From Microbacterium sp. 10M-3C3 (GTDB lineage Bacteria; Actinomycetota; Actinomycetes; Actinomycetales; Microbacteriaceae), in the NCBI RefSeq assembly GCF_003931875.1, contig NZ_CP034245.1, positions 2,728,001-2,792,000 on the forward strand: a stretch of 64,000 nucleotides of DNA. Direction: 5' to 3'. Positions 50,367 to 59,285 of this stretch are shown here, piece after piece; the stretch's first letter is position 1; each line of letters begins with the position of its first letter. The translations under genes were made by a program, and so were the position numbers. The notes under the pieces were generated by a model that saw only the letters and a program-made list of their open reading frames with translations, searched no databases and was not told where the DNA came from.

Positions 50367-51728
50367 ATGACGACGCAGCAGGACGCGCCCGACGCGACCG
50401 AGGAGCTCGCCGGCTGGCTGCGCGACGGCGCCGATGCGCGGGCCGCGGCCGACGACCCCGTCCGCCGCGCACGCCGGCGCCGCTCGCGGCTCATCGCGGG
50501 CGTCGTCGTCCTCGCGCTGCTCGTGCTGTCCGTCGGCGGAGCCGGCGGATACGCCGTGTGGGCGCTCAACGCACCGCTTCCGGAGCCGGTCGTCTCTCTC
50601 CAGACCCCGCAGCCGCCCCGCACGCCGGTCGCCGCCGTCCCGATGCCCGGCGACGGCGCCGCCGTCGTGGCCGTCGCGGGGGCCGACGCGTATCTCGGAC
50701 CCGACGCATCCGCGGCGTGGCTGCGGTCGGGTGACGACTCCCCGCGGCCGATCGCGAGCCTGACCAAGCTCATCACCACGCTCGTGATCCTCGACGCGCA
50801 CCCGCTCCCGGGCCCCGACGACCCCGGGCCGACCCTGACGTTCGACAAGGCCGATCACGACCTCTATGACGCGTACTACGTGCTGGGCGCGACCGTCGCG
50901 CCCATGCCGACGGGCACCCGCATGTCGCTGCGCGACGCGCTCGCCACGATGCTGCTGCCCTCCGCCAGCAACTACGCCGACGCGACGGCGTCGTGGGCGT
51001 TCGGCTCGACGGGGGCCTTCGCCGGCGCCGCGCGCCGCTGGCTCGACGCGCACGGCCTCGCGAGCACGCGCATCGTCGAGCCCACCGGCATCGACCGCCG
51101 CAACACCAGCACGCCGGGCGACCTGCTCGCCCTGGCGAAGATCGCCGCCGCCGACCCGGTCGTGGCGGGGCTGGCGGGACGCAGCTCGATGCGGGTGCCC
51201 GGCGCGGGCGACCTCTACAACACCAATGGGCTGCTGGGCGTCGACGGCATCACCGGCCTGAAGACCGGGAATCTCGGCGAGGGCACGTTCAACCTCGTCT
51301 ACACCGCCACCGCCGACGTGGGCTCCGGGACGCCGCTCGCCGTGACGGGCGTCATGCTCGGCGGTCCGAGCCGAGACGCGGTCGAGCGGGCCACGCGTGA
51401 GGTGCTCGCGGGCCTCCGCGCCGGCTTCCACCGGGTGCCGCTCGCACAGCCCGGCGACCGGATCGGGTCGGTCACGGCACGGTGGGGCGCCGAGGCCGAC
51501 ATCGTCATCGGCGCATCCGCCGACGTCCTCACGTGGTCGGACACGGCGATCGCGGTGACGCTCGACACGCGGAAGCCCACGACCTATGCCGACGGCGAGG
51601 AGATCGGCGCGATCTCATGGACCGCCGGGCCAGACGCGGCGAGGGCGCCCGTCGTGATCGCCGGCGGCATCGAACCGCCGGACGCGTGGTGGCGCCTCAC
51701 GCACCCCGACCTGCTCGGCGGGGACTGA
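50367..51728 (+). CDS. D-alanyl-D-alanine carboxypeptidase-like protein (peptidase S11)
   Basis: A 453-aa penicillin-binding protein-like enzyme. An Arg-rich cytosolic start is followed by one membrane helix (about residues 42-66) and an extracellular S11 domain. The SxxK motif is IASLTK (Ser131-Lys134) and the third motif is LKTG (299-301). The second motif, normally SxN, reads LLPSASNYAD, so a serine stands in the Asn position (residue 201), which is atypical. A C-terminal beta-domain (about 370-453) follows. It would trim the fifth D-Ala of peptidoglycan if active. ATG 50367 has a GGAGGGG ribosome-binding site. Confidence 0.82.
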   Translation: MTTQQDAPDATEELAGWLRDGADARAAADDPVRRARRRRSRLIAGVVVLALLVLSVGGAGGYAVWALNAPLPEPVVSLQTPQPPRTPVAAVPMPGDGAAVVAVAGADAYLGPDASAAWLRSGDDSPRPIASLTKLITTLVILDAHPLPGPDDPGPTLTFDKADHDLYDAYYVLGATVAPMPTGTRMSLRDALATMLLPSASNYADATASWAFGSTGAFAGAARRWLDAHGLASTRIVEPTGIDRRNTSTPGDLLALAKIAAADPVVAGLAGRSSMRVPGAGDLYNTNGLLGVDGITGLKTGNLGEGTFNLVYTATADVGSGTPLAVTGVMLGGPSRDAVERATREVLAGLRAGFHRVPLAQPGDRIGSVTARWGAEADIVIGASADVLTWSDTAIAVTLDTRKPTTYADGEEIGAISWTAGPDAARAPVVIAGGIEPPDAWWRLTHPDLLGGD

Positions 51729-51733
51729 CGCCG

Positions 51734-52354
51734 GTGGCCGCCGCCCCCGACCTCACCGCCGCGCTCCCCGGCTATCGCGCCCGGCGCGGCCGCATCGACG
51801 TCGTGGAACTCCCGCCCGCGCGGTACCTCATGGTGGACGGGCAGGGTGACCCCAACACCGCGGCGCGCTATGCCGACGCGCTCGCGACGCTGTACCCGGT
51901 CGCCTACCGGCTGAAGTTCTTCAGCAAGCGGGAGCTCGGACGCGACCATCGCGTGCTGCCGCTGGAAGCCCTGTGGTGGGCGGACGACCTGGCCTCGTTC
52001 ACCACCGCGCGCGACAAGGACCGGTGGCGGTGGACGGCGATGATCCGCACGCCGGACTGGATCACTCGCGAGGACGTCGACACGGTCGTCGCCGCCGTCG
52101 CGGCCGCCGGCGCGCCGTCGCTCCTGTCCGACCTGCGCTGGGACACGCTCGAGGAGGGGCTCGTCGCGCAGACCCTCCACGTCGGCCCGTACGACGCGGA
52201 GGCGCCGGCGCTCGCGCGCCTGCACGACGAGGTCCTCCCCGCGCAGGGGCTCCGCCCGACCGGCCACCACCACGAGATCTACCTCACCGACGCCCGCCGC
52301 ACCGCGCCGGAGCGGCTGCGCACGATCCTCCGGCAGCCGGTCGCGCGCGTCTGA
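51734..52354 (+). CDS. GyrI-like small-molecule-binding domain protein
   Basis: A 206-aa protein of the GyrI-like/SOUL-SBP fold: DVVELPPARYLMVDGQGDPNTAARYADALATLYPVAYRLKF spans residues 24-64, then LGRDHRVLPLEALWWADD, and WTAMIRTPDWITREDV. Stand-alone members bind or hydrolyse small cyclic or cationic molecules; related domains sit in MerR regulators. The GTG start lies 5 bp after the S11 peptidase-like stop, so the two are likely co-transcribed. No DNA-binding domain is present. Confidence 0.8.
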   Translation: MAAAPDLTAALPGYRARRGRIDVVELPPARYLMVDGQGDPNTAARYADALATLYPVAYRLKFFSKRELGRDHRVLPLEALWWADDLASFTTARDKDRWRWTAMIRTPDWITREDVDTVVAAVAAAGAPSLLSDLRWDTLEEGLVAQTLHVGPYDAEAPALARLHDEVLPAQGLRPTGHHHEIYLTDARRTAPERLRTILRQPVARV

Positions 52355-52391
52355 GCGACCGGCGGCCAGGCGATCCTGCGAGGATGGCCGG

Positions 52392-52778
52392 ATGGAGTCG
52401 TGGCAGCTGCACGAGTGGTTCGCCGAGTACCTCGACGCGTACAACCGGCACGATCCCGAGGCGCTGCGGGCGTTCGTCGACCCCCACGTGCGACGCGCGC
52501 ACCTGCCGGGCGGGGTCGACGCGTTCCTCTCGGATGCGGCGGACCTGTGGCACGCGTTCCCGGATTGGCGGTGGCGCAGCATCCAGGTGATCGCCGAGGA
52601 CGACCGCATCGCGGCGCACGTGCGCGGCAGCGGCACACACACCGGGGTGTACGCCGGCATCGAGCCGACGCGGCGGCGGGTGAACGTGGCGGAATTCGTG
52701 ATGTACCGCATCGTCAACGGGCGCATCGGCGCCGCCACCGGCTCCGGCGACGCCGAGCTGCGCGCGCAGCTGCTCTAG
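52392..52778 (+). CDS. SnoaL-like/NTF2-fold protein
   Basis: A 128-aa NTF2-like protein: FAEYLDAYNRHDPEALRAFVDPHVRRAHL, FLSDAADLWHAFPDWRWRSIQVIAEDDRIAAHVRGSGTHTG over two strands, and VNVAEFVMYRIVNGRIG. Typical of ester-cyclase/SnoaL polyketide-cyclase-like proteins. Substrate unknown. The stop codon TAG overlaps the stop of the convergent monooxygenase pseudogene in a CTAG tetranucleotide. Confidence 0.8.
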   Translation: MESWQLHEWFAEYLDAYNRHDPEALRAFVDPHVRRAHLPGGVDAFLSDAADLWHAFPDWRWRSIQVIAEDDRIAAHVRGSGTHTGVYAGIEPTRRRVNVAEFVMYRIVNGRIGAATGSGDAELRAQLL

Positions 52779-54023
52779 TGCGCGCGGCGCGCCCATGCCG
52801 GCGCACGTTCGGGGCGGGGTCCGATCCCGATGACCGCCGCGGGGAGCGCCGACAGCGCCGGCACCGCGCGCAGCAGCCGGACGACGAGCGCGGGCGCCTG
52901 CAGGTCGTGCGCGAGCGCCGGCATGATCACGAACCGGTGGAGGAGCCGTTGGACGCTCTGGATGACGACCGTCGGCAGCATGCGCCGCCGCTGCACGCGG
53001 GCGAGGACGCGAGCCCCCTCGCGCGTCCGCATCCCGCCCTCGCGCAGCGGCGCGGCGAGGATGCGCGCGGCGGCCACGGCGTCCTGCACCGCGAGGTTGA
53101 TGCCGACGCCGCCGACGGGCGACATCGCGTGGGCGGCGTCGCCGATGCACAGCACGCCGTTCGCGTACCAGCGGCGGAGGCGGTCGAGCCGCACATCGAG
53201 ATGCTTGACGTCGACCATCGACGCGACCGAGCCGGCATCGCCCGCGAGCTCGGGGAACAGGTCCGCCGCGTCGGCGCGGAACGCCTCGATGCCGCGGGCG
53301 CGCACCTGCGCGTCGGTGCCCTCGGGTCCGAGACCCGCGACCTGCACGTACCCCTCCCGCGGGATCCCGATCGCGACGTGACCGCCCTTCAGGCGCGGCA
53401 GGAGGTTCTCCTCGAGGTGCAGGTCGGACGTGATGCGGTACCACCACACGTCGAACCCGACCGGGAACTCCCGCTTCGGGAAGCCGACGCTCTGCCGCAC
53501 GCGCGACCAGCGGCCGTCGCACGCCACGACGAGATCCGCCTCGAGCGCCCCGGGGCCGTCCGGGCCGACGTACCGCACGCCCGTCGCCCGGCCGTTCGCC
53601 CGCGTGACCGCCGTCACCTCGTGGCGCCGCAGCAGCGTGAACGTCGGCTCGGCGGCCGCCGCATCCGCCAGCAGGTCGAGCAGATCCCACTGCGGCACCA
53701 TCGCGATGTAGGGGTGGCGCACCGGCAGGCGGCCGAAATCCGCGAGGACGGGCGTCGTCGCCGCCGCCGGGAAGGCGCACGCGGCGGATCGTGGAATGCC
53801 GGATCGCGTCGAAGCGCTCGAACAGGCCGAGATCGTCGAGGAGGGCGAGGGTCGTCGGATGCACCGTGTCGCCGCGGAAGTCGCGGAGGAAGTCGGCGTG
53901 CTTCTCGAGCACCGTCACCGCGACGCCCGCCCGGGCGAGGAGGAGGCCGAGCACCAGCCCCGCGGGGCCGCCGCCGACGATCGCGCACGTCGTGCGCCGG
54001 CTGGCTGACCCGTCCGCGCTCAT
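52775..54023 (-). pseudogene. FAD-dependent monooxygenase with frameshift
   Basis: PHBH-type flavoprotein monooxygenase split over two frames. The N-terminal part (from ATG 54023) has the FAD motif AIVGGGPAGLVLGLLLARAGV and HADFLRDFRGDTVHPTTL, and is in frame up to RHSTIRRVRLPG. The C-terminal part, from about ADFGRLPVRHPYIAMVPQWDLL onward (residues count past 20 only across motifs), is in another frame and holds GVLCIGDAAHAMSPVGGVG (the GD FAD motif). The shift lies in a GC-rich CGCCGCCGCCGGG tract at about 53745-53775. Without the shift the protein would be about 415 aa. A sequencing error is possible. The ends of both parts look conserved, suggesting recent loss if real. Confidence 0.75.
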
Positions 54024-54164
54024 GCCGCCATCATGGCGTGCGTGCGGACTGGGCGTCGAGCACCTCAGAGAGTCACGAACAACTGCGCGCGCAGCACGTC
54101 CGCTCGCCGCCACGAGTTCGCCGTGCACCCCCGGCCGCATGAGGCACGCGGCCGCTCCTCCGGC

Positions 54165-54308
54165 GATGTCGGTGGCCCCTCGTAGTGTGAGGGTTGTCAG
54201 CGAGAGAAGTGCCCACTCTCCCGAGGTTCGGATGGTGGTGCGCGCGTGTCTTTCGTGAACGATGAACACGGCCGGATGCGGCACGAGATCGACGCCGCTG
54301 TCGCCGAG
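54165..54308 (+). repeat. Direct repeat copy 1 (promoter and 5' end of DUF222 gene)
   Basis: About 144 bp that recur 203 bp further on (54368-54511) with few changes. The unit covers a TAGTGT -10-like box, a GAGAGAAGTGCCCACTCTC leader segment, and the first about 20 codons of the DUF222 gene. Confidence 0.85.
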
Positions 54309-54461
54309 CCCTCCGTGCACATCGACCGGCGAACCCGGCTGAACGCGCTTTCCGCGACGCGCGACCCGATGTCGGTGGCCCCTCGTATGGTGGGGGTTGT
54401 CAGCGAGAGAAGTGCCCACTCTCCCGAGGTTCGGATGGTGGTGCACGCGTGTCTTTCGTGA
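54246..54461 (+). pseudogene. Truncated 5' copy of the DUF222-HNH gene
   Basis: A 71-codon frame from GTG 54246. Its first 21 residues (SFVNDEHGRMRHEIDAAVAE) match the start of the downstream gene almost exactly. It then diverges into unrelated sequence and ends by running into the real gene's start (TGA at 54459-54461 overlaps it). Either a decoy leader that limits expression of the real gene or debris of a duplication. Confidence 0.65.
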
Positions 54462-54511
54462 ACGATGAACACGGCCGGATGCGACACGAGGTCGACGCCG
54501 CGGTCGCGGAG
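54368..54511 (+). repeat. Direct repeat copy 2 (active promoter and start of DUF222 gene)
   Basis: Second copy of the unit at 54165-54308; period 203 bp. Here the -10-like box reads TATGGT instead of TAGTGT, and the reading frame continues into the full gene. Confidence 0.85.
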
Positions 54512-55726
54512 CGTGTGGTGCTCGCCGGTGCGCAGGCACGCCTGATCCGGCACCACGCCCGGCTCGCGGAGCTCGCGTACGCGGAGACCGCGCAGGTTGT
54601 GTCACGCTCGTCGCGGGAACGCGACATGCCGATGCGGTCGGTGGCCGCGGAACTCGGTGCCGCGGCGCATCAGCACGACATGACCGTGCAGAAGGAACTC
54701 TCCGACGCGTTCGACCTGGTAAGCCGCTTCGGGGCGAGCGTGGACGCGCTCGAAGCAGGAACGATCTCGCTACGGCACGTGGGGGTCATCCGTGACGCCG
54801 GGATGCGGCTGCCCGACGAGGTGCGGGGCGCGTGGGAAACGGTCGTGCTCGACTACGCCGCCACCACCACCCCCGGCCGCACGAAAGCGTACGCGTTGCA
54901 GCTGGCGGAGAGACTCGACCCGGTCGGGATGACCGAACGCTTCGAGGCCGCGAACGGGGAGCGGGAGGTGTCGGTCGTGGATCTCGCCGACGGGATGGCG
55001 CTGCTGCAGATGCTGCTCCCCGCGACCCTCGCCCACGGCGCCAAAGACCGCCTCCGCCGCATGGCCACAGAAACGAAGAACGCCGCGGTCACGTCCGCGG
55101 ACGGCGGCGTCCAGGACCGGCGGACAATCCGGCAGATCGAAGCGGACATCGCCGCCGACCTCCTCCTCACCGGCACCCCCACCATCGACCCCACCACCGA
55201 CCGATCCCCCGGCGGGCTCGGCGCCATCCGCGCCGTCGTCCAGGTCGTCGTGCCCGTCACCACCCTGGCCGGAACCACGGACGCCGGCGCGATGCTGAAC
55301 GGGCAGGTGCCCATCGACCCCGCCACCGCCCGCCGACTCGCCGGCGACGCACCCGGCTGGGACCGGATCCTGTGCCACCCCGTCACCGGCACCGTGCTCG
55401 CCACCGACCGCTACACCCCCACCGCCGAACAGATCCGGTTCCTCCGCGCCCGCGACCAGCACTGCCGCATGCCCGGCTGCCGACAACCCGCCACCCGCTG
55501 CCACATCGACCACAACCACGAGAGACAGCACGGCGGCAGAACCGACATCGGCAACCTCTGCCACCTCTGCGTCAGACACCACACCCTGAAAACCGAAACC
55601 GAATGGACCGTCACCCAGCGCGCGGACGGGGTCCTCGAATTCACCAGCCCCCACGGCCGCACCTACCGAGAACCCCCACCCCCGAGGGTCATCTTCGTCC
55701 CCGACACCGACCCACCACCCTTCTGA
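54449..55726 (+). CDS. DUF222 / 13E12-family HNH endonuclease-like protein
   Basis: A 425-aa protein with the DUF222 region (about residues 30-300) and a C-terminal HNH nuclease domain (about 330-400): CRMPGCRQPATRCHIDHNHERQHGG split by the zinc cysteines, then NLCHLCVRHHTLKT. The CxxC pairs and the DH..N..N/H pattern are complete. These repeats are abundant in actinobacterial genomes (13E12/REP13E12 of mycobacteria) and behave like selfish elements of unknown mechanism. The gene uses more GAA/AAA/ACC/AGA-type codons and long CCACC runs than its neighbours, suggesting transfer. Its promoter region is duplicated just upstream. Confidence 0.88.
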   Translation: MSFVNDEHGRMRHEVDAAVAERVVLAGAQARLIRHHARLAELAYAETAQVVSRSSRERDMPMRSVAAELGAAAHQHDMTVQKELSDAFDLVSRFGASVDALEAGTISLRHVGVIRDAGMRLPDEVRGAWETVVLDYAATTTPGRTKAYALQLAERLDPVGMTERFEAANGEREVSVVDLADGMALLQMLLPATLAHGAKDRLRRMATETKNAAVTSADGGVQDRRTIRQIEADIAADLLLTGTPTIDPTTDRSPGGLGAIRAVVQVVVPVTTLAGTTDAGAMLNGQVPIDPATARRLAGDAPGWDRILCHPVTGTVLATDRYTPTAEQIRFLRARDQHCRMPGCRQPATRCHIDHNHERQHGGRTDIGNLCHLCVRHHTLKTETEWTVTQRADGVLEFTSPHGRTYREPPPPRVIFVPDTDPPPF

Positions 55727-55767
55727 TGCAGGGTGCGGCCGACTCAGTCCGTCCGCACTCCGAGCCG

Positions 55768-57405
55768 TCAGAGCGCCTCGACGTCGCCGGCGAGATTCAC
55801 GCGGATACCCATGCGATCGAGCATCGCCGCCTTGGCGACGAGCGCGCGATCGGCGGTTTCGGCGTCGGGCGCGTAGACGAGCTGGGCGTGATTGGCTCGA
55901 TGCCGGGCCATGAACTGGTCACGCGTGATGCCGTGCAGCACCACGTGCGCGATCGGCCATTCCGGGTTCGTGGCCTGCTTACGCCGCAGGGTCTCCTCGG
56001 GCGGCAGTGACACCACACTGCCGCGCATCAGATCCGCCTGCAGCACGCCGTCGGCGATGAACACGCGCGAGATCACCACCTCCCCCGGTCGGGAGACGCC
56101 GTTGATCGTGGCACCACCCGCGGGGAAGAACACGGGACCCTGACGCCATCCCTCCGCGTGGTCCCAGCCGCCCAGGTGAGAGGCGGGGACGGCTCCGGAG
56201 ATCTCGTAGACCCACACGAATCGACCGTCGAACTCCTCACCCCATCGCACATCGTGCAGCGTGTTGTCCGGCACCATGCCCATCGCGCGCCACACGCGAT
56301 CGGTGACGAGCGCGTCGACGGCCACACCCTCGTCGGCTTCGTTGAAGTGCGGCAGAGCCACGCCCGCGTACAGCTCGCGAGCGCCGTCGCGCGAGCGCAC
56401 CGGTGGCCGGTCGGTGGAGTTCAGGATGCCTTCGGCGAGATCCGATGCCGGGACGAGGTCTTTCAGCCCCTGCTGGTACTGGATGCCCACGGCATCCAGT
56501 CCGAAGTCGTCGGCGATGCGCAGTGCCGCGATGTACATCTTCAGCTGCCACTGCACCTGATCGCGGGTCAGCTCCGTCGCCGCGTCCGACCCGAAACGGA
56601 AGCGCATCCCACGCTCGGCCAGCCACGCGAACACCTCATCCGCTTCCCGATCGTCGACGCGAAGCATCTCGGCGTACAGCGCCGACTGCGACAAGCGCTC
56701 CTTGTAGATGCCTGTCGGATTCAGTAGTTCGTCGTCGAAGATCGCGTTGTACATCCCCATGCAGCCCTCGTCGAAGACGCCGATGAGGGCTTTGGATCGC
56801 GTCATCTCTTCGCCCAGGGCGCGGCCGAGGGCCACCTCCGCCGTCTCGGGGAGCGTCGGCAGCGAGCGGACGTGCGACGTGTCATGCACGATGCGTCCCG
56901 TGCCGACCCAGGCGCGCACGCCGTCGACGAACCAGTCATCGGTGAAATCCACCGACCAGAGGGTGGAGTACGGCACGCCCATCTTCGTCAGGCCCGCGTT
57001 CAGCCCCAGCAGACCGACGAGCCCGGGCCAATCGCCGGCGAAGTTCGCCACGGTCAGGATCGGGCCACGGTGCGATCGCAGCCCGGCCAGGACGTGGTGC
57101 GAATACTGCCAGACCGCCTCCGCGACGATCAGCGGTGCCTCGGGCGGAATACGCGCGAAGACATCGAGGCCCATGCGTTGGCTCGAGATGAAGCCGTGTC
57201 CGGTCTCGGGATCGACGTCGTGGGCGCGGATCACGCGCCAGCCGACCGCGTCGAAGACCTCGCCGACAGCCTTCTCCAGGGCCGCTTGGGTCGGCCAGCC
57301 GGCGACGTTCGCCGACTCCCGCAGATCGCCGCTCGCCACGAGATAGGCAGTTCTCGGCGGCGCGGCGATCGGCTCGGGAGATGCCGGGAATCGGTAGTCG
57401 CTCAC
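55768..57405 (-). CDS. L-fucose isomerase-like protein
   Basis: A 545-aa protein of the L-fucose/L-arabinose isomerase fold, a metal enzyme for aldose-ketose conversion. It starts RTAYLVASGDLRESANVAG, and has FISSQRMGLDVFARIPPEAPLIVAEAVWQYSHH, VANFAGDWPGLVGLLGLNAGL, FDEGCMGMYNAIFDDELL and a C-terminal half with HLGGWDHAEGWRQGPVFF. E. coli FucI is 591 aa. The sequence is not close enough to name the sugar; L-arabinose or L-fucose are the main options given GH127 next to it. GTG 57405 overlaps the GH127 stop (GTGA). Last gene of the sugar operon. Confidence 0.75.
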   Translation of the reverse strand: MSDYRFPASPEPIAAPPRTAYLVASGDLRESANVAGWPTQAALEKAVGEVFDAVGWRVIRAHDVDPETGHGFISSQRMGLDVFARIPPEAPLIVAEAVWQYSHHVLAGLRSHRGPILTVANFAGDWPGLVGLLGLNAGLTKMGVPYSTLWSVDFTDDWFVDGVRAWVGTGRIVHDTSHVRSLPTLPETAEVALGRALGEEMTRSKALIGVFDEGCMGMYNAIFDDELLNPTGIYKERLSQSALYAEMLRVDDREADEVFAWLAERGMRFRFGSDAATELTRDQVQWQLKMYIAALRIADDFGLDAVGIQYQQGLKDLVPASDLAEGILNSTDRPPVRSRDGARELYAGVALPHFNEADEGVAVDALVTDRVWRAMGMVPDNTLHDVRWGEEFDGRFVWVYEISGAVPASHLGGWDHAEGWRQGPVFFPAGGATINGVSRPGEVVISRVFIADGVLQADLMRGSVVSLPPEETLRRKQATNPEWPIAHVVLHGITRDQFMARHRANHAQLVYAPDAETADRALVAKAAMLDRMGIRVNLAGDVEAL

Positions 57406-59285
57406 AGTTCTCCTCCGTGATCGACTCGCCCGGCCGCGGGCATCCAGACGCGCATCGTGGTGGGTTCGTGCGCCGCCCACTGCGCCCACGGGATCATCGT
57501 CACGCCTCGTGTCGTCGCACGTACGGGCAACGGCTCGTCCCACAACACCGAGACATCCGTATCCGCTGCGGCGATGACGACCTCGGCGCGCAGGCGCGGC
57601 AGCTCCGACGCCGGATCGTCCGGCTCGACGGCCAACGATGAGGGATCGAGCACGACATCGAGGATGTCGCCCGGATGGGCGAGAGCCGTGCCCTCGACGG
57701 CATAGACCGCGTCGGCGAAGACGACCGCCACCTGCGACTTGACGGCGTCGAGGCGGGGATGCGGGTGAACGAGAACCGGCCCCGGGCTCCACGTGTGCAC
57801 GACAGTGCCATCGTCGGCCCGCACCCGTCGCGCCGGCCGCAGCATCGATCGACTGACGTCGACCTCGCCGGCGATGGCCTCGATCGTCAACGTCCCGCCC
57901 GCCGGATCGGACGCGGGGATGCGGACGGCAGCCCGCGTCCCGGTCGACAGCACCGTGTCGACCTCGCCCTCCACCGGGAGCGTGACGATGACGCGGCCGT
58001 CGCGCTCGTAGGCGAGGAGATCGGGCAGCGTCGCGAAGAAGCGCATCAGATTGGGCGGGCAGCAGGCCGTGTTGTACCAGCTCGCGCGCGTGCCGATGTC
58101 GATGCGTTCCTCGAGGAGCGCATCGACGGGCGGGGCGGGTTCGATGGTGCGCTGCATCAGCGGATTTCGGTAGAAGAAGTGGCGGCCGTCATCCGAGACA
58201 CCCGCGGCGATCGCGTTGATCGTGGTGCGTTGGAGGTGCTCGGCGTGCACGTCGTCGCCCGTCGCCAGGAGAAGGCGGTGACTCCACCAGGCCATCGCGA
58301 TGGAGGCGCACGTCTCCTGGTACGCCCGGTCGGGGGGCAGCTCGTAGTCGGCGCCGAGCGCCTCGTGGAAATGACGCGACCCGACACCGCCCGTGAGATA
58401 GGCCTTGCGCTCGACCGTGTTGTGCCACAGCATCCGGCTGCGCTCGAGCAGTTCCGCGTCACCGGTTTCCATGGCGATGTCGGTCGCCCCGATCGCGAGG
58501 TAGACGGCCCGCACCGCGTGGCCGGTGAGCTCGGAGCGCTGCCGGAACGGCACTTCGTCCTGACAGTAGAAGAGTCCGAAATGGCCGGGCCCGAGCGATC
58601 CGTGCCCTCGGCGATCGAGCATGACGCGAGCCAGGTCGAGGTATTTCTCATCTCCGGTCTCGCGGAACAGTTCGACGAGCGCGATCTCGATCTCCGGATG
58701 GCCGTCGATGCGGGCCTCACCCTTCGGTCCGAAGCGACGCCACAGGAGATCCGCGAAGCGGGTTCCGATCGCGAGAAGACGTTCGCCGCCACGGGCGCGA
58801 TGGTCGGCGACACCGGCCTGGATGAGGTGGCCGCCGAGATACATCTCGTGACCGAACGGGAAGTCCGACCAGCGCTCTGCGGGTGCCTCGACCTGGTAGT
58901 ACGAATTCAGATACCCGTCGGGCTCCTGCGCCCGCTCGAGCAGGTCGACGGTCTCGTCGAGGAAACGGTCGGCGTCGTCCGTGCCGCCCCGGTCCCACGC
59001 GATCGCCTCGAGCAGCTTGTAGAGATCCGAGTCCATCCAGTGCATCCCCTGGAAGCCCCCGGTGCGCCGAGCCGCGGCGCGTTCGAGATTGGCGAGGTAG
59101 TGCCCCCGCTGCATCCATTCGATGCCGTGCGGAATCGATTGCAGACTGTTGCGTCGCCGCCACTGCGCAACCGCTCCCCCGTCGACGCGGAAGGGTGCAG
59201 CAAGCGGGCGTCCCACGAGAAGGGAGGTGTTCACCGGGGCGAAGAATCCCCGCGCTCCGGCGGTGGACGATTGCATCCGCGTCAT
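57402..59285 (-). CDS. GH127 beta-L-arabinofuranosidase family protein
   Basis: A 627-aa glycoside hydrolase of family 127, which removes non-reducing beta-L-arabinofuranose, for example from hydroxyproline-rich plant glycoproteins. The zinc site and nucleophile known in Bifidobacterium HypBA1 (one Glu, three Cys) are all here: Glu324 and Cys326 in YQETCASIA, Cys408 and Cys409 in NTACCPPNL. No signal peptide, so it should act inside the cell on imported oligosaccharides. ATG 59285 overlaps the permease stop (ATGA); ATG 59276 is an alternative. It fits well with the adjacent ABC importer. Confidence 0.88.
   Translation of the reverse strand: MTRMQSSTAGARGFFAPVNTSLLVGRPLAAPFRVDGGAVAQWRRRNSLQSIPHGIEWMQRGHYLANLERAAARRTGGFQGMHWMDSDLYKLLEAIAWDRGGTDDADRFLDETVDLLERAQEPDGYLNSYYQVEAPAERWSDFPFGHEMYLGGHLIQAGVADHRARGGERLLAIGTRFADLLWRRFGPKGEARIDGHPEIEIALVELFRETGDEKYLDLARVMLDRRGHGSLGPGHFGLFYCQDEVPFRQRSELTGHAVRAVYLAIGATDIAMETGDAELLERSRMLWHNTVERKAYLTGGVGSRHFHEALGADYELPPDRAYQETCASIAMAWWSHRLLLATGDDVHAEHLQRTTINAIAAGVSDDGRHFFYRNPLMQRTIEPAPPVDALLEERIDIGTRASWYNTACCPPNLMRFFATLPDLLAYERDGRVIVTLPVEGEVDTVLSTGTRAAVRIPASDPAGGTLTIEAIAGEVDVSRSMLRPARRVRADDGTVVHTWSPGPVLVHPHPRLDAVKSQVAVVFADAVYAVEGTALAHPGDILDVVLDPSSLAVEPDDPASELPRLRAEVVIAAADTDVSVLWDEPLPVRATTRGVTMIPWAQWAAHEPTTMRVWMPAAGRVDHGGEL

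Noticed and set aside
54168..54520. Tandem repeats before the DUF222 gene as attachment sites of an integrated element
   Set aside because: Both copies are on the same side of the gene and contain its promoter and 5' end; no integrase or tRNA target is near.
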